Source: Prolixibacteraceae bacterium
GTDB taxonomy: Bacteria > Bacteroidota > Bacteroidia > Bacteroidales > Prolixibacteraceae
Assembly: GCA_003457135.1 (NCBI GenBank)
Contig: DMSQ01000022.1
Span: 25,130 to 73,049, forward strand
Length of the DNA stretch: 47,920 bases
Direction: 5' to 3'
Shown: positions 16,444-25,927 of the stretch, piece after piece
Layout of the letters: every line of letters begins with the position of its first letter
How positions within the stretch are numbered: the first letter of the stretch is position 1
Notes under the pieces: generated by a model
Databases searched by the model: none
The model's input: only the letters and a program-made list of their open reading frames with translations
What the model was told of the DNA's origin: nothing
Program-made: the position numbers and the translations under genes

Positions 16444-17859
16444 ATGAAGCAACATTTGCAGCACCATATATTTTCTGTAATATCTTCACTGGCCGACCAT
16501 CTCAATCAGGAAACTTATGTAATTGGAGGTTATGTCAGGGACCTGATCCTAAACCGGCCATCGCCTGACATTGATATAGTAACCATTGGAAGCGGCATTC
16601 AGTTAGCCGAAATGGCAGCCAAAAAATTAGGGCCAAACATTCAGGTAAGTGTATTTAAAACTTATGGTACGGCCATGCTTAAGTACCAATCGCTCGAGGT
16701 AGAATTTGTTGGAGCCCGCAAAGAATCGTACCGGGAAGATTCCAGAAATCCTATAGTTGAAGACGGAACACTTGAAGAAGACCAGAACCGAAGAGATTTT
16801 ACAATCAATGCGCTCGCCATCTGCCTGAACGGTCCTCGGTTTGGAGAACTGATTGACCCATTTGGTGGAATTCAGGATATTGAAGACCAAATTATCCGTA
16901 CCCCTCTTGAACCGGGAATTACCTTTTCTGACGATCCTCTACGAATGATGAGAGCCATCCGGTTTGCTACTCAACTGGGTTTTACCATTGAGCATAAAAC
17001 ACTTGCCGCAATCGCAAAAAACAAGGACCGGATTCATATTATTTCGAAAGAAAGAATCGGGGAAGAACTCAATAAAATCATTTTGTCATCAAAACCATCT
17101 ATCGGGTTTAAGCTGCTTGAAAAGACAGGTTTACTGGAGATTATTTTTCCCGAATTATTCCGGATGAAAGGACGGGAAGAAGTGAATGGGATTGGCCATA
17201 AAGATAATTTTTACCATACTTTGGAAGTACTCGACCGCATTGCGCCAAACACCGGTAATTTATGGCTGCGTTGGTCCGCTTTACTTCATGATATTGCCAA
17301 ACCGGCAACAAAAAAGTATTCGCCACAATTGGGCTGGACATTTCATTCCCATAATTTCATCGGGGCCAAAATGGTGCCAACAATGTTTAAAAGAATGAAG
17401 TTCCCGCTGAATGAAAAGATGAAGTACGTCCAAAAGCTGGTAGAACTGCACATGCGGCCAATTGTACTTTCAGAAGAGGAAGTGACCGACTCGGCTGTGC
17501 GAAGATTACTTTTCGAAGCAGGAGATGACATTGATGATTTGATGACTCTTTGCGAGGCTGACATTACTTCCAAAAATCAGGAGAAAGTAAAAAGATACTA
17601 CGCCAATTTTCAGCTTGTACGCCAAAAATTGAAAGATCTGGAAGAGAGGGACCATATCCGGAATTTTCAGCCGCCGGTTACCGGAGAAACAATCATGGAA
17701 GTTTTTGGACTTGGGCCATGCCGGGAAATCGGGCTGATAAAGAGTGCAATCAAAGAAGCCATCCTTGATGGGATTATTCATAATGATCACGATCAGGCTT
17801 ATCAATTCATGTTGGAAAAGGCGAAGGAACTTGGCTTAGTCCCTGTTAATAATCATTGA
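16444..17859 (+). CDS. cca: CCA-adding tRNA nucleotidyltransferase with HD domain
   Basis: A 471-aa class II nucleotidyltransferase with GGYVRD (28-33) and the metal pair in D42-I-D44, followed by the RRDFTINALA segment near 119 and the RNA-binding helical region. An HD phosphohydrolase domain follows, with H282-D283 in LLHDIAKP. The family contains CCA-adding enzymes and poly(A) polymerases; with this HD architecture the CCA-adding role, maturing tRNA 3' ends, is the usual assignment. The single tRNA gene in this window lacks an encoded CCA, which fits the need for this enzyme. Its 3' end overlaps the convergent neighbour by 7 bp. Confidence 0.87.
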   Translation: MKQHLQHHIFSVISSLADHLNQETYVIGGYVRDLILNRPSPDIDIVTIGSGIQLAEMAAKKLGPNIQVSVFKTYGTAMLKYQSLEVEFVGARKESYREDSRNPIVEDGTLEEDQNRRDFTINALAICLNGPRFGELIDPFGGIQDIEDQIIRTPLEPGITFSDDPLRMMRAIRFATQLGFTIEHKTLAAIAKNKDRIHIISKERIGEELNKIILSSKPSIGFKLLEKTGLLEIIFPELFRMKGREEVNGIGHKDNFYHTLEVLDRIAPNTGNLWLRWSALLHDIAKPATKKYSPQLGWTFHSHNFIGAKMVPTMFKRMKFPLNEKMKYVQKLVELHMRPIVLSEEEVTDSAVRRLLFEAGDDIDDLMTLCEADITSKNQEKVKRYYANFQLVRQKLKDLEERDHIRNFQPPVTGETIMEVFGLGPCREIGLIKSAIKEAILDGIIHNDHDQAYQFMLEKAKELGLVPVNNH

Positions 17860-18890
17860 TTCAGCAATTGAATCCGAATCAGTACAGGAAGATGGTCTGA
17901 AAAGCCTTCCTGATATTTGAATCCGATGTAAGTGCGTTTTGGTTTCACGCCACCAAATTTGGTATCAGGTTCAAGTAAAAAGGAAGCATGCATAATTTCA
18001 GCATTTAAAAATCTGAAGCAACGATTGACGCTCAGAAAACTGTCCGAAACAATCCATTGATCAAATACTTCCCAGGAATACTGATTCTTCAAGGTTTGTA
18101 CCGCCTCCGACATCCATCCTGATGATAGGTTTATCATTTCACCGCGATGACCGGCATCGTTAGTTTCTTTTGCTCCAAATACTTTGGTCAGACTTTCATC
18201 GCGGGGCGTATCATTAAAATCGCCGGTACAAACAATTTTTGCTCCCGGAAATTTAGTCTTCAAGTTTTCTACTGCCATTTCGAGCGTTTCAGCCGCCAGT
18301 TTACGAAACCTGACCGTTTCCATTATTCCGCCATACCTCGAAGGCCAGTGGTTTACAAACACATGGATGGTATCGCAGCCATTCAAAACTCCGCTAACCT
18401 GAAGGATTTCCCTCGTTTTGAAGGTTGGTTCTGCCGGATCGGCAACTTTTATATACTGGTAATCAAATGGCCGGTATAAGTCCTGACGAAATATCAATGC
18501 TACATCAATGCCACGTTCATCAGGAGAATCCTTCTGAATAATTTTATAATTGTATTTTGACAAGATTGTACTTTTCGTCAGTAATTCAAGCACGCTCCTG
18601 TTTTCAATCTCGCAGAGTCCGACAAACAAGGGGGGATTCCATTTGCCGGATGCAATAATGACTTTTGCCAAACGGTCGGTCTTATCCAGTAATCTCCCCT
18701 TATTCCATCTTCTGGCCCCTTCAAACGTGAATTCATCGTCGTTTGTCAGGGAATCATTTTCACAATCAAAGTAATTCTCAGCATTATAGAACATGAACGA
18801 ATACTCATCTTTTCCTGATCTATCCTGACTCTGACTTTCATGAGCCATCAACAAGACCAGCAGAAAACCAAGAACTGACAACTGCTTCAT
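17853..18890 (-). CDS. Secreted endonuclease/exonuclease/phosphatase-fold protein
   Basis: A 345-aa protein with a signal peptide (start 18890, MKQLSVLGF, cleaved near SQSQ) and an EEP fold. FMFYNAENYFD opens the domain, GLCEIENRSVL carries the metal-binding Glu, VNHWPSRYGG follows mid-protein, then CTGDFNDTP with catalytic Asp/Asn and SDHLPVLI with the terminal catalytic His. All active-site motifs are present. The substrate (nucleic acid, phospholipid or phosphosugar) cannot be told from the fold. Because it is exported it may act on extracellular DNA or phosphoesters. Confidence 0.85.
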   Translation of the reverse strand: MKQLSVLGFLLVLLMAHESQSQDRSGKDEYSFMFYNAENYFDCENDSLTNDDEFTFEGARRWNKGRLLDKTDRLAKVIIASGKWNPPLFVGLCEIENRSVLELLTKSTILSKYNYKIIQKDSPDERGIDVALIFRQDLYRPFDYQYIKVADPAEPTFKTREILQVSGVLNGCDTIHVFVNHWPSRYGGIMETVRFRKLAAETLEMAVENLKTKFPGAKIVCTGDFNDTPRDESLTKVFGAKETNDAGHRGEMINLSSGWMSEAVQTLKNQYSWEVFDQWIVSDSFLSVNRCFRFLNAEIMHASFLLEPDTKFGGVKPKRTYIGFKYQEGFSDHLPVLIRIQLLNQ

Positions 18891-18988
18891 ACCAATGAAA
18901 AACTTCAGCATAACAGACTAAGAAGTTTAAGAATATTAGTAAGGGAAAGTAATGAAAAAACCAATCAGGGCAAAATGAAGGTCATTGT

Positions 18989-20434
18989 TTATTTGGCGGC
19001 TTTCTTTTCCTGCCGTTCAAGAGCGCCGATATCCGGGCCTTTATCCAGGAAACGATCACGGCCTTTTAAATCGAGCGGGAACAGCTTGCCGATTGCCACT
19101 TTAGCGACGTCTTTGGCAGGACTGAGCGTGTCCAGTTCAAAATTCATCTTTTTATACGGATCAACGAATTTGGGGTCAATATCTCTTAAAATATTGATAA
19201 AGTGATCAGCATTTGTGGTTTTAAATGTATCTGCAACCTGCAATATACAGCGGTCGAACTTGTAGTTAAACAAGGCTTCTGAGTTTCCTTTTAAGAATAA
19301 TTCATTCCCGTCTATCGCATTTCCGGTTATAATGGAGTTGCCAAAATCAGCTTTAACAATATCCCCGATATAAGCTGGTTTATCTTTTGAAACACTTAGT
19401 ACATTGGAAATTAAAACTGCCGGCGTACTTCGGGCTTTAAACCCATAACCGCCCCAATAGTTGGCTATTGTTGAATGATTGAATTCATAGTTGCCTCCAA
19501 CAAGAAGAGCCACGGCATAAAAACCACAATTAGTTACCAAACAATTATTTGCTTCAATATCAGATTTCATGGCAAATATTCCGGCATAAGCCATGTTTTG
19601 AATTTTAGCATTGGAAAGTTTTACTGTTGCAAAACCCTCATTCTCAATATTTCCTACCTGAAGTCCGATGTTGGCGTTTTTAATTTCAACGTTTGCAAAT
19701 TCGTTGTTTTTACTTCCTGAATACAATAAAATTCCATTCCATTGATCAGGAACATTGGCATAAATATCTTCAAGCCGGTCTCCATAAAATAAGATTGGAT
19801 TGGCTATAGTTCCTTTGGCCAAAACTTTTCCCTTCACATATAAACCCGCATCTTTATGAAAATAAATTTTTGTTCCCGGCTCAATGGTTAAAGTGGCATT
19901 ACTGTCAACATACGCATAATTATAAACCAGGTAAGGTTTATCATTAGTCCAGGTTGTTGTTTTTAATATCTGCCTTTTAATCAGTTTAAAATCCTGCCCC
20001 CAGGCCAACAGATCAACATGCTGGGGATTTGAGTTTGTGACGAACTCAATCGAATCCTTAACAACTAACGGAAGATTTTGACCGCTTGGATCAACAGTAA
20101 CCTCAACGAAAATATACATACTGTCGAAAGGCGCAATCTCCAGGTTCTGGACCTCGTTTGCCGAAACACCATTAATATTCAGCCTGAAATTTGATGTTTC
20201 GCCCTTTGCCAGTTTTATGGAAGAAATGAGGATTTTCTGATCGAATGGATTGTAAATCTTAAGATGCTGGGTTGTTGATCCAATCGTAGTAAAAACGGTG
20301 TCGAACATGACGGTATCCACCGAAAAAAGAAGTTTTACATCGGAGGAAGAAAGATATTTCTCATCTTCACATGAGAATAAATAGCCTAGAGAAAATACTA
20401 CCAGTAATATGTAGATAAGTTTCTTCAACTCCAA
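18989..20434 (-). CDS. Parallel beta-helix lipoprotein
   Basis: A 481-aa protein with lipobox YLFSC (Cys22), so it is probably a surface or periplasmic lipoprotein. Residues about 40-150 resemble an Ig-like domain, then a right-handed parallel beta-helix with repeated short strands runs from about 180 to 400 (TLTIEPGTKIYF, VKGKVLAKGT, WNGILLYSGSKN). It ends with the GPDIGALE signature seen in many Bacteroidota beta-helix proteins. No catalytic residues can be named; carbohydrate binding is one possibility. The only plausible start is TTG at 20434, since the frame closes just upstream and has no ATG. Confidence 0.75.
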   Translation of the reverse strand: MELKKLIYILLVVFSLGYLFSCEDEKYLSSSDVKLLFSVDTVMFDTVFTTIGSTTQHLKIYNPFDQKILISSIKLAKGETSNFRLNINGVSANEVQNLEIAPFDSMYIFVEVTVDPSGQNLPLVVKDSIEFVTNSNPQHVDLLAWGQDFKLIKRQILKTTTWTNDKPYLVYNYAYVDSNATLTIEPGTKIYFHKDAGLYVKGKVLAKGTIANPILFYGDRLEDIYANVPDQWNGILLYSGSKNNEFANVEIKNANIGLQVGNIENEGFATVKLSNAKIQNMAYAGIFAMKSDIEANNCLVTNCGFYAVALLVGGNYEFNHSTIANYWGGYGFKARSTPAVLISNVLSVSKDKPAYIGDIVKADFGNSIITGNAIDGNELFLKGNSEALFNYKFDRCILQVADTFKTTNADHFINILRDIDPKFVDPYKKMNFELDTLSPAKDVAKVAIGKLFPLDLKGRDRFLDKGPDIGALERQEKKAAK

Positions 20435-20753
20435 TTTTTTTCAGATTTTAAACGTTGAATTCTAATACTTAGTATCCCAAAAATAATAAATGATTTTCAC
20501 ATTTTTTAACATTCGTGCCAATATGTATGAAAATCAATTTCAAAGTCAACGGAAATGTCAGTAAAACAAGGCTACTTACCACAAAATGTTCTTTAACTTG
20601 TTTTTCAGCAATCACTTGTAAAATATCATCAAAGCAGTTTTTAAACATTAACAAATCAATATTTTTTTAATACTCACTATTCCAAAATGCCTGATCTGTT
20701 AAGGTCAAACATTTTCATAGTTTTTTAACTTTGCCCACTGATCTTAAACGCGC
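20435..20753. other. AT-rich divergent intergenic region
   Basis: This 319-bp gap lies between the divergent beta-helix lipoprotein and GH3 genes. It holds a strong -7 box for the GH3 gene and a possible TATTTTTG box (20478-20485, minus strand) for the lipoprotein gene. A 61-codon minus-strand ORF here has no homologue I recognise and I do not call it. Confidence 0.5.
20726..20733 (+). promoter_or_regulatory. Candidate -7 box (TAACTTTG) for the GH3/serine hydrolase gene
   Basis: Exact match to TAnnTTTG, 20 bp before the ATG, giving a very short leader. The -33 element is not clear. Confidence 0.45.
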
Positions 20754-23693
20754 ATGAAAAAAATATCCCGATTACTTTTCTTCCTGATTTTACTTTCAGG
20801 AATTTCACAGGCACAGGAAAAACCAGATTTTTTAAAGCACAATAAAGATCAATGGGTTGATTCGCTGATGATAAAAATGACACTGGACCAAAAGATTGGC
20901 CAGCTCTTTATGATCCAGGCTTACTCGAATAAGAATGACCAACATGTAGAAGAACTTATTCAACTTGTCAGAAATTATGGAATCGGAGGCGTCATTTTCA
21001 TGCAAGGAAGCCCAGTTGCACAGTTAAAAATGACCAACGAGTTACAACAGTCCTCCAGCATACCTCTTTTGATTGCCATTGACGCCGAGAATGGCTTGGG
21101 TTTCAGACTGGATTCAACCTTGAATTACCCAATACAAATGGCTCTGGGGGCAATAACAAACGATACTTTAATTTACCGCATGGGATTCGAAATCGGTGAA
21201 CAATGCCGACTGCTTGGAATTCACATGAATATGGCTCCGGTTTCCGACATCAACATGAATCCCGCTAATCCCGTTATCAATTACCGTTCGTTTGGCGAAG
21301 ACCGAATGCAGGTAGCCCGAAAATCGTGGTTATACGCCAGTGGGATGCAGGATGCAGGAGTATTGGCAACTGCCAAGCATTTTCCGGGTCATGGCGACAC
21401 TGGGGCCGATTCGCACTATGATTTGCCGGAAATTGCTCATACCAGAAGCCAGCTCGATTCCCTCGGGTTATTTCCATTTTCATACCTGATAAACAAAGGG
21501 ATTGGCGCAATTATGACCAGTCATTTGCAGGTTCCGGCGCTTGAACCTGACGGCAGGATTCCGGCAACAATTTCTGAAGAAATCATTAATAAGAAACTTA
21601 AAAAAGATTTAGGATTTAACGGTTTGGTCATTACCGATGCGATGAATATGAGAGGGATCAGTAATTTGTATTCATCTGCGGAATCTTCAGTAAGAGCGCT
21701 GAAAGCAGGCAATGATATGGTCGAAATAGTGCCTCGGTTGGATCGGGCTATTTCGGCGGTGAAACTTGCAGTTCAAAATGGAGAATTATCGGCTGACGAA
21801 ATCAACGAGAAGTGCAGGAAAGTTTTGACCGTAAAAAAATGGCTCGGGCTCGATCAGCAAAAACAGGTTGAAACAAAAAATCTAAATCAGAAATTAAACG
21901 GCAATCACTACCAACTCACCAAACGCTTGCTTCATGAGCAATCTCTGACTGTACTGATCAATCAGCTTAACACGATTCCGTTACAACGGCTGGATACTCT
22001 AAAATTGGCCAGTCTGATGATTGGTTCTGCAGAACTGACGCCATACCAGAAAATGCTTGAAAATTATTCAAAAATAGATCATTTCAATATAAGCAAAACT
22101 CCTTCAGAAGAAGAAATAAACAGGTTGCTCAATCAGTTGCATCCATACAAATTAGTGATAATAGGAATAAACGGCATGGGATTGTACCCGTTTAGGCGTT
22201 TCGGTATTACCGATCAGCAGATTGAACTGATCGAAAAACTTAAAGGTCGGAATACAATTATTTCATACTTTGGAAATCCTTATTCGTTACCCAATTTTCC
22301 TTCAATCACCAATACCAAAAGTTTAATAATTGCCTATCAGGATGATTCAATTGCCCAGGAAATGGCGGCACAATTAATCTTTGGAGCTACAGATGCAACC
22401 GGTAAACTACCAGTTACCGTAAAGGATATGTTCCCGATAAATTCAGGAATGGAGACCAAATCCATCCATCGTTTGAAATATACGCTTCCCGAAGAAGTAA
22501 ATATCAGCTCAGATTTTCTGAATTTTAAGCTCGACTCTCTGGCAGCATCCGGAATAAACAGGAAGGCATTCCCGGGTTGTCAGGTTTTAGTTGCCAAAAA
22601 CGGAAAAGTCATATTTCATAAAAGTTACGGCTATTTTACCTACGAAAAGGTTCAGGCAGTACAAAACAACAACCTGTACGATCTGGCATCGGTTACCAAA
22701 ATAACAGCTTCGTTACCGGTCATCATGAAGTTATACGATGAGAAGAAAATTAATCTGGATAAGCCTTTTGCGACCTATTTTAATGAATTTCTGAATACCA
22801 ACAAATCAGAAATGACATTTCGCGATGTACTTACGCATCAGTCACGTTTACAAAGCTTTATACCCTTTTGGCTTGAACCAGGAAGTAACAGTAACCTACG
22901 AAATGGGGTATTTCGTAACCAACCCTCAGAAAAATTTCAGCTTAGGATATCTGATAAATGGTATGTCCGATCTGATTTCAAAAACCAAATTATAGCCGAC
23001 ATCATCAAATCGCCATTACGGGCTCATAAAGAATTTCATTATTCCGATTTAGGTTTCAGCCTGTTTCCTTTTATAACCGAACGATTGACCGGAACCAGTT
23101 TTCAGGAATATTTGAACAAGGAATTCTTCAACTCATTAGGCGCTGTTTCCACCGGGTTTAAACCCTACGAAAGGTTTCCAATAACAGAGATTGTCCCGAC
23201 TGAAATTGACCTTGCTTTCAGGAAAGAACTTTTACAAGGTTATGTACACGATGAACTGGCAGCCTTGCTGGGCGGGATTTCGGGCAATGCCGGCCTCTTC
23301 AGTACTGCGAACGATCTGGCCAAAGTGATGCAGATGTACCTGCAATTGGGCTATTACGGAGGAAAACAATACATTAAGCCCGAAACAATCCGTGAGTTCA
23401 CTAAAGTTCAGTTTCCCCTGACCGAAAATCGCCGGGCTCTTGGGTTTGATAAACCAAATAAGCGAACGAACGGGCAAAACAGATTTCCAGCTTCTGATGC
23501 AAGTTATGAAAGCTATGGTCACACCGGTTTTACAGGCACCTTCACCTGGGCCGATCCTGAAAATCAATTGCTTTTTATTTTCCTTTCGAACCGGGTACAT
23601 CCAACACGCAGAATTACAACGATTAACGATCTGAATATCCGGACAAAAATGCATCAGGCTATTTACGATGCCATCCATCTGGGAGTTCAATAA
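20754..23693 (+). CDS. GH3 beta-N-acetylhexosaminidase fused to serine hydrolase
   Basis: A 979-aa protein with a signal peptide (1-20, ending SQA) and two enzymes. The GH3 domain (about 30-370) is NagZ-like, with KHFPGHGDTGADSHYDLP starting at K208 and the predicted nucleophile D295 in VITDAMNM. A GH3 C-terminal-like region follows to about 580. The second domain (about 600-979) is a class C beta-lactamase-type hydrolase with SVTK (S646, K649), a YSD triad near 763 and HTG near 923. This fusion recurs in Bacteroidota. A likely role is trimming GlcNAc and peptide or ester parts of cell-wall fragments outside the cytoplasm; substrates are inferred. Confidence 0.9.
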   Translation: MKKISRLLFFLILLSGISQAQEKPDFLKHNKDQWVDSLMIKMTLDQKIGQLFMIQAYSNKNDQHVEELIQLVRNYGIGGVIFMQGSPVAQLKMTNELQQSSSIPLLIAIDAENGLGFRLDSTLNYPIQMALGAITNDTLIYRMGFEIGEQCRLLGIHMNMAPVSDINMNPANPVINYRSFGEDRMQVARKSWLYASGMQDAGVLATAKHFPGHGDTGADSHYDLPEIAHTRSQLDSLGLFPFSYLINKGIGAIMTSHLQVPALEPDGRIPATISEEIINKKLKKDLGFNGLVITDAMNMRGISNLYSSAESSVRALKAGNDMVEIVPRLDRAISAVKLAVQNGELSADEINEKCRKVLTVKKWLGLDQQKQVETKNLNQKLNGNHYQLTKRLLHEQSLTVLINQLNTIPLQRLDTLKLASLMIGSAELTPYQKMLENYSKIDHFNISKTPSEEEINRLLNQLHPYKLVIIGINGMGLYPFRRFGITDQQIELIEKLKGRNTIISYFGNPYSLPNFPSITNTKSLIIAYQDDSIAQEMAAQLIFGATDATGKLPVTVKDMFPINSGMETKSIHRLKYTLPEEVNISSDFLNFKLDSLAASGINRKAFPGCQVLVAKNGKVIFHKSYGYFTYEKVQAVQNNNLYDLASVTKITASLPVIMKLYDEKKINLDKPFATYFNEFLNTNKSEMTFRDVLTHQSRLQSFIPFWLEPGSNSNLRNGVFRNQPSEKFQLRISDKWYVRSDFKNQIIADIIKSPLRAHKEFHYSDLGFSLFPFITERLTGTSFQEYLNKEFFNSLGAVSTGFKPYERFPITEIVPTEIDLAFRKELLQGYVHDELAALLGGISGNAGLFSTANDLAKVMQMYLQLGYYGGKQYIKPETIREFTKVQFPLTENRRALGFDKPNKRTNGQNRFPASDASYESYGHTGFTGTFTWADPENQLLFIFLSNRVHPTRRITTINDLNIRTKMHQAIYDAIHLGVQ

Positions 23694-23936
23694 CTCTTAA
23701 AAATTGTTAATTATTTCACTGTATCTGAATGGTCTTATCATTGGGTTCAGTTCTAAAGCGCTTATCAGACAAGCACAAAAGTAATAAAAACGAAATGTTA
23801 AATAACCTGCAATTATGCCTGCTCCCTGAACCTGCTATTAAAACATAGCAATTACCCTTTTATTATTTCTATATTAATTCTAACTTTAAAGGGCTTTTTA
23901 GAAGGGAAAAGATGTAAACCATAAAAACTAATTGTC

Positions 23937-24185
23937 ATGGAAAGAAAGATCACTTTTAACGAATTACGTCACATCAAAGACAGTTTGCCTGCCGGTTCTA
24001 TCAGTCAAATTGCGCAGGAATTTGGGATCGAAGTTGAAACCGTCAGGAATTATTTTGGAGGCGCAAACTACGATAAAGGTAAATCAGTGGGATTACACAT
24101 TGAACCGGGACCTGGCGGAGGCGTTGTTTTAATTGACGATTCGGCTATTTTAGACCGTGCACAACAATTACTTGCAGCACATTAA
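23937..24185 (+). CDS. Small helix-turn-helix DNA-binding protein
   Basis: An 82-aa protein with a predicted HTH at about 20-42 (ISQIAQEFGIEVETVRNYFGG), followed by a glycine-rich stretch (PGPGGGV) and a short helical end. This resembles small conserved Bacteroidota proteins annotated only as DNA-binding. It stands alone, with 243 bp upstream and its own strong terminator, so it is probably a single-gene transcript. A near-match -7 box (TAACTTTA) lies about 50 bp upstream. Target and role are unknown. Confidence 0.7.
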   Translation: MERKITFNELRHIKDSLPAGSISQIAQEFGIEVETVRNYFGGANYDKGKSVGLHIEPGPGGGVVLIDDSAILDRAQQLLAAH

Positions 24186-24214
24186 TTTTAAATTCTATTT
24201 TATTATTTCGATAG

Positions 24215-24249
24215 ACTGCCCTATCTTTATGGGGCAGTTTTTTTTTTTG
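24215..24249 (+). terminator. Rho-independent terminator after the small HTH gene
   Basis: Stem ACTGCCC (24215-24221) and GGGCAGT (24232-24238), 10-nt loop, followed by about 12 T residues. A textbook intrinsic terminator, ending 24 bp before the next ATG. Confidence 0.9.
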
Positions 24250-24272
24250 CAACTAACCTAAAACCAAAGAAC

Positions 24273-25061
24273 ATGAAAACCCTTTTGCTCTTTTCAACCC
24301 TTAGTTTCCTGTCAATTACAGCATTTTCTCAAAAACAGCTTTTCAATGGAAAGAACCTGAAAAATTGGGAAATATTCCTTGGAAGCCCGGTTACGGGTTT
24401 TGAAGACCTTGCTAAAAAAGCCACACCTTCCTCTACTTATCAAGTTATTGAAATGGACGGTGGAAAAGTGATCCGCATCTCCGGCGATATTAATGCCTCG
24501 TTAACCACCAAAGCCGAATATGGAAATTACCATCTTCGTCTTGAATTTAAGTGGGGCGAAAAAGTGTATGGACGACGTAACAGCGGTCTATTATACCACA
24601 GTTATGGTCCGTTTGGCGCAGCCTTCGGAACCTGGATGGCCAATATCGAACATCAACTGATGCACGATAACCTTGGCGACACTTACCTGATGGCCAATAC
24701 CTGGTGCGAAACCAAAGTAAAAAAAGGAGACGATGGCAAAACCTTTTTCTATAATCCTGAAGGACAAGCTACAGCTTTCAGCGAAACTGATAACGGGAGA
24801 TCAATCAAGAAAATGAAAGATGCCGAAGAGCCGCTTGGAGAATGGAACACCGTTGATTTGTATTGCTTCGGGCAAACTGCTATACATGTTGTGAATGGAC
24901 AAGTAGTAATGGTCAACACGAATTGCAGTAAGCTTGAAAACGGACAAAAAATTCCGCTCACTAAAGGAAAAATTCAATTGCAGTCGGAAGGCGGCGAGTT
25001 TTTTATCCGGAAGGTTGAGATTGAAAAGATAAAAGGGGTACCGGCCAGTTTCATTCAATAA
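24273..25061 (+). CDS. Secreted DUF1080 (3-keto-disaccharide hydrolase family) protein
   Basis: A 262-aa protein with a signal peptide (1-19, ending FSQ) and one DUF1080 domain, a concanavalin-like jellyroll. QLFNGKNLKNWEIF opens the domain, GNYHLRLEFKWGE lies near 88, RRNSGLLYH near 107 and GEWNTVDLYCFG near 190. Members have been linked to hydrolysis of 3-keto-glycosides or act as carbohydrate-binding proteins; which applies here is unknown. It appears to be monocistronic. Confidence 0.88.
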   Translation: MKTLLLFSTLSFLSITAFSQKQLFNGKNLKNWEIFLGSPVTGFEDLAKKATPSSTYQVIEMDGGKVIRISGDINASLTTKAEYGNYHLRLEFKWGEKVYGRRNSGLLYHSYGPFGAAFGTWMANIEHQLMHDNLGDTYLMANTWCETKVKKGDDGKTFFYNPEGQATAFSETDNGRSIKKMKDAEEPLGEWNTVDLYCFGQTAIHVVNGQVVMVNTNCSKLENGQKIPLTKGKIQLQSEGGEFFIRKVEIEKIKGVPASFIQ

Positions 25062-25113
25062 GCTGTTTCTTCTTAAATAAAGGCCAAATTGCTATTTTTC
25101 CTAAATCTACGTG

Positions 25114-25142
25114 TTGTCTTTCAAATTAAAGAACTAAATTTG
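25114..25142 (+). promoter_or_regulatory. Promoter for the PIN toxin-antitoxin pair
   Basis: TTG (25114-25116), 18-bp spacer, then an exact -7 box TAAATTTG (25135-25142). The antitoxin ATG at 25159 is only 16 bp downstream of the box, so the transcript would have a very short leader. Confidence 0.5.
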
Positions 25143-25158
25143 TAAAAACTTGAATAAC

Positions 25159-25362
25159 ATGATTATAGAGAGAACGAATACCGAGGTAATTATTAGGCTT
25201 TTACCAACTGTTGACACTGACGAACTTCAAGAATTGGCTAACTTCTTTAGGTATAAAGAAATTACATCAAAGTATTCTGTGTCCCAGTCTGAAGTTGATA
25301 AACTTTCGACTGCAATAAATACAAATTGGTATAAAGCTAATCGCGAAAGACTTCTGAAATGA
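25159..25362 (+). CDS. Candidate antitoxin of PIN-domain pair
   Basis: A 67-aa acidic/amphipathic protein with no family I can name. It contains a predicted N-terminal strand (TEVIIRLL), a helix and an ELANFFRYKEITSKY segment. The ATG at 25159 is preferred over a TTG at 25150. Its TGA overlaps the ATG of the PIN-domain gene (ATGA), typical of toxin-antitoxin operons, and gene order (small protein first, PIN second) fits a VapBC-type layout. No clear ribbon-helix-helix or AbrB motif is visible, so the DNA-binding class is open. Confidence 0.65.
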   Translation: MIIERTNTEVIIRLLPTVDTDELQELANFFRYKEITSKYSVSQSEVDKLSTAINTNWYKANRERLLK

Positions 25363-25796
25363 AGATTGTTGTAGATACTAATATTGTTTTCAGTGCGATT
25401 TTAAATTCACAAAGTTGGATTGGCCAAATAATACTTCATTCTGACAAGTCTGTAAAATTTTATAGTCCCCGTTTCCTTCAGGTTGAGATACAAAATCACT
25501 TTCAAAAGATTAAGAAAATTACAAATCTTAGTGATTATGAGGTTAATGAACTTACAGAAATATTATATACCAAGATTAACTTTATCTCAGAAGAGTTCAT
25601 TCCCAAAGAATCTTTATTAAAGGCTGATGAGCTGACCAAAGACGTGGATTTTGATGATGTGATGTTTGTGGCCTTGTCATTACATTTGAATTGCAAATTA
25701 TGGACTGGAGATAAAGTCTTAGTCAATGCATTAGTGAAGAAAGGGTTTAGGAAATTCATAAGTACATCGGAATTGATGGAAAAATTAAAGAAATAA
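25359..25796 (+). CDS. PIN-domain protein, probable toxin
   Basis: A 145-aa single PIN domain. The N-terminal VVDTNIVFSAIL holds the first metal-binding Asp (D6), E44 in LQVEIQNHF is the likely second, and the C-terminal VDFDDVMFVALSLHLNCKLWTGD segment carries the remaining acidic cluster. PIN toxins are Mg-dependent ribonucleases, often cutting tRNA or rRNA. The gene overlaps the upstream small ORF by 4 bp. The pair is visibly more AT-rich than its neighbours, which fits horizontal acquisition. Confidence 0.8.
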   Translation: MKIVVDTNIVFSAILNSQSWIGQIILHSDKSVKFYSPRFLQVEIQNHFQKIKKITNLSDYEVNELTEILYTKINFISEEFIPKESLLKADELTKDVDFDDVMFVALSLHLNCKLWTGDKVLVNALVKKGFRKFISTSELMEKLKK

Positions 25797-25927
25797 AAGC
25801 TTTTCTTTCGCCATAATTCCGAAAAACAATACCAATCTGGCAATATTACTGCTGTATTTCTCAATAAATAACATCCTCCTTCTGAACTTTTCCATTTCAG
25901 CGTGTACAGAAATGAAAAAGTTCACCA

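Noticed and set aside
17853..17859. 7-bp convergent overlap of cca and the EEP-fold gene
   Set aside because: Short convergent overlaps are ordinary and both stop codons are well supported.
20469..20654. 61-codon minus-strand ORF in the lipoprotein-GH3 gap
   Set aside because: No known family, no promoter of its own, and it lies in an AT-rich promoter region.
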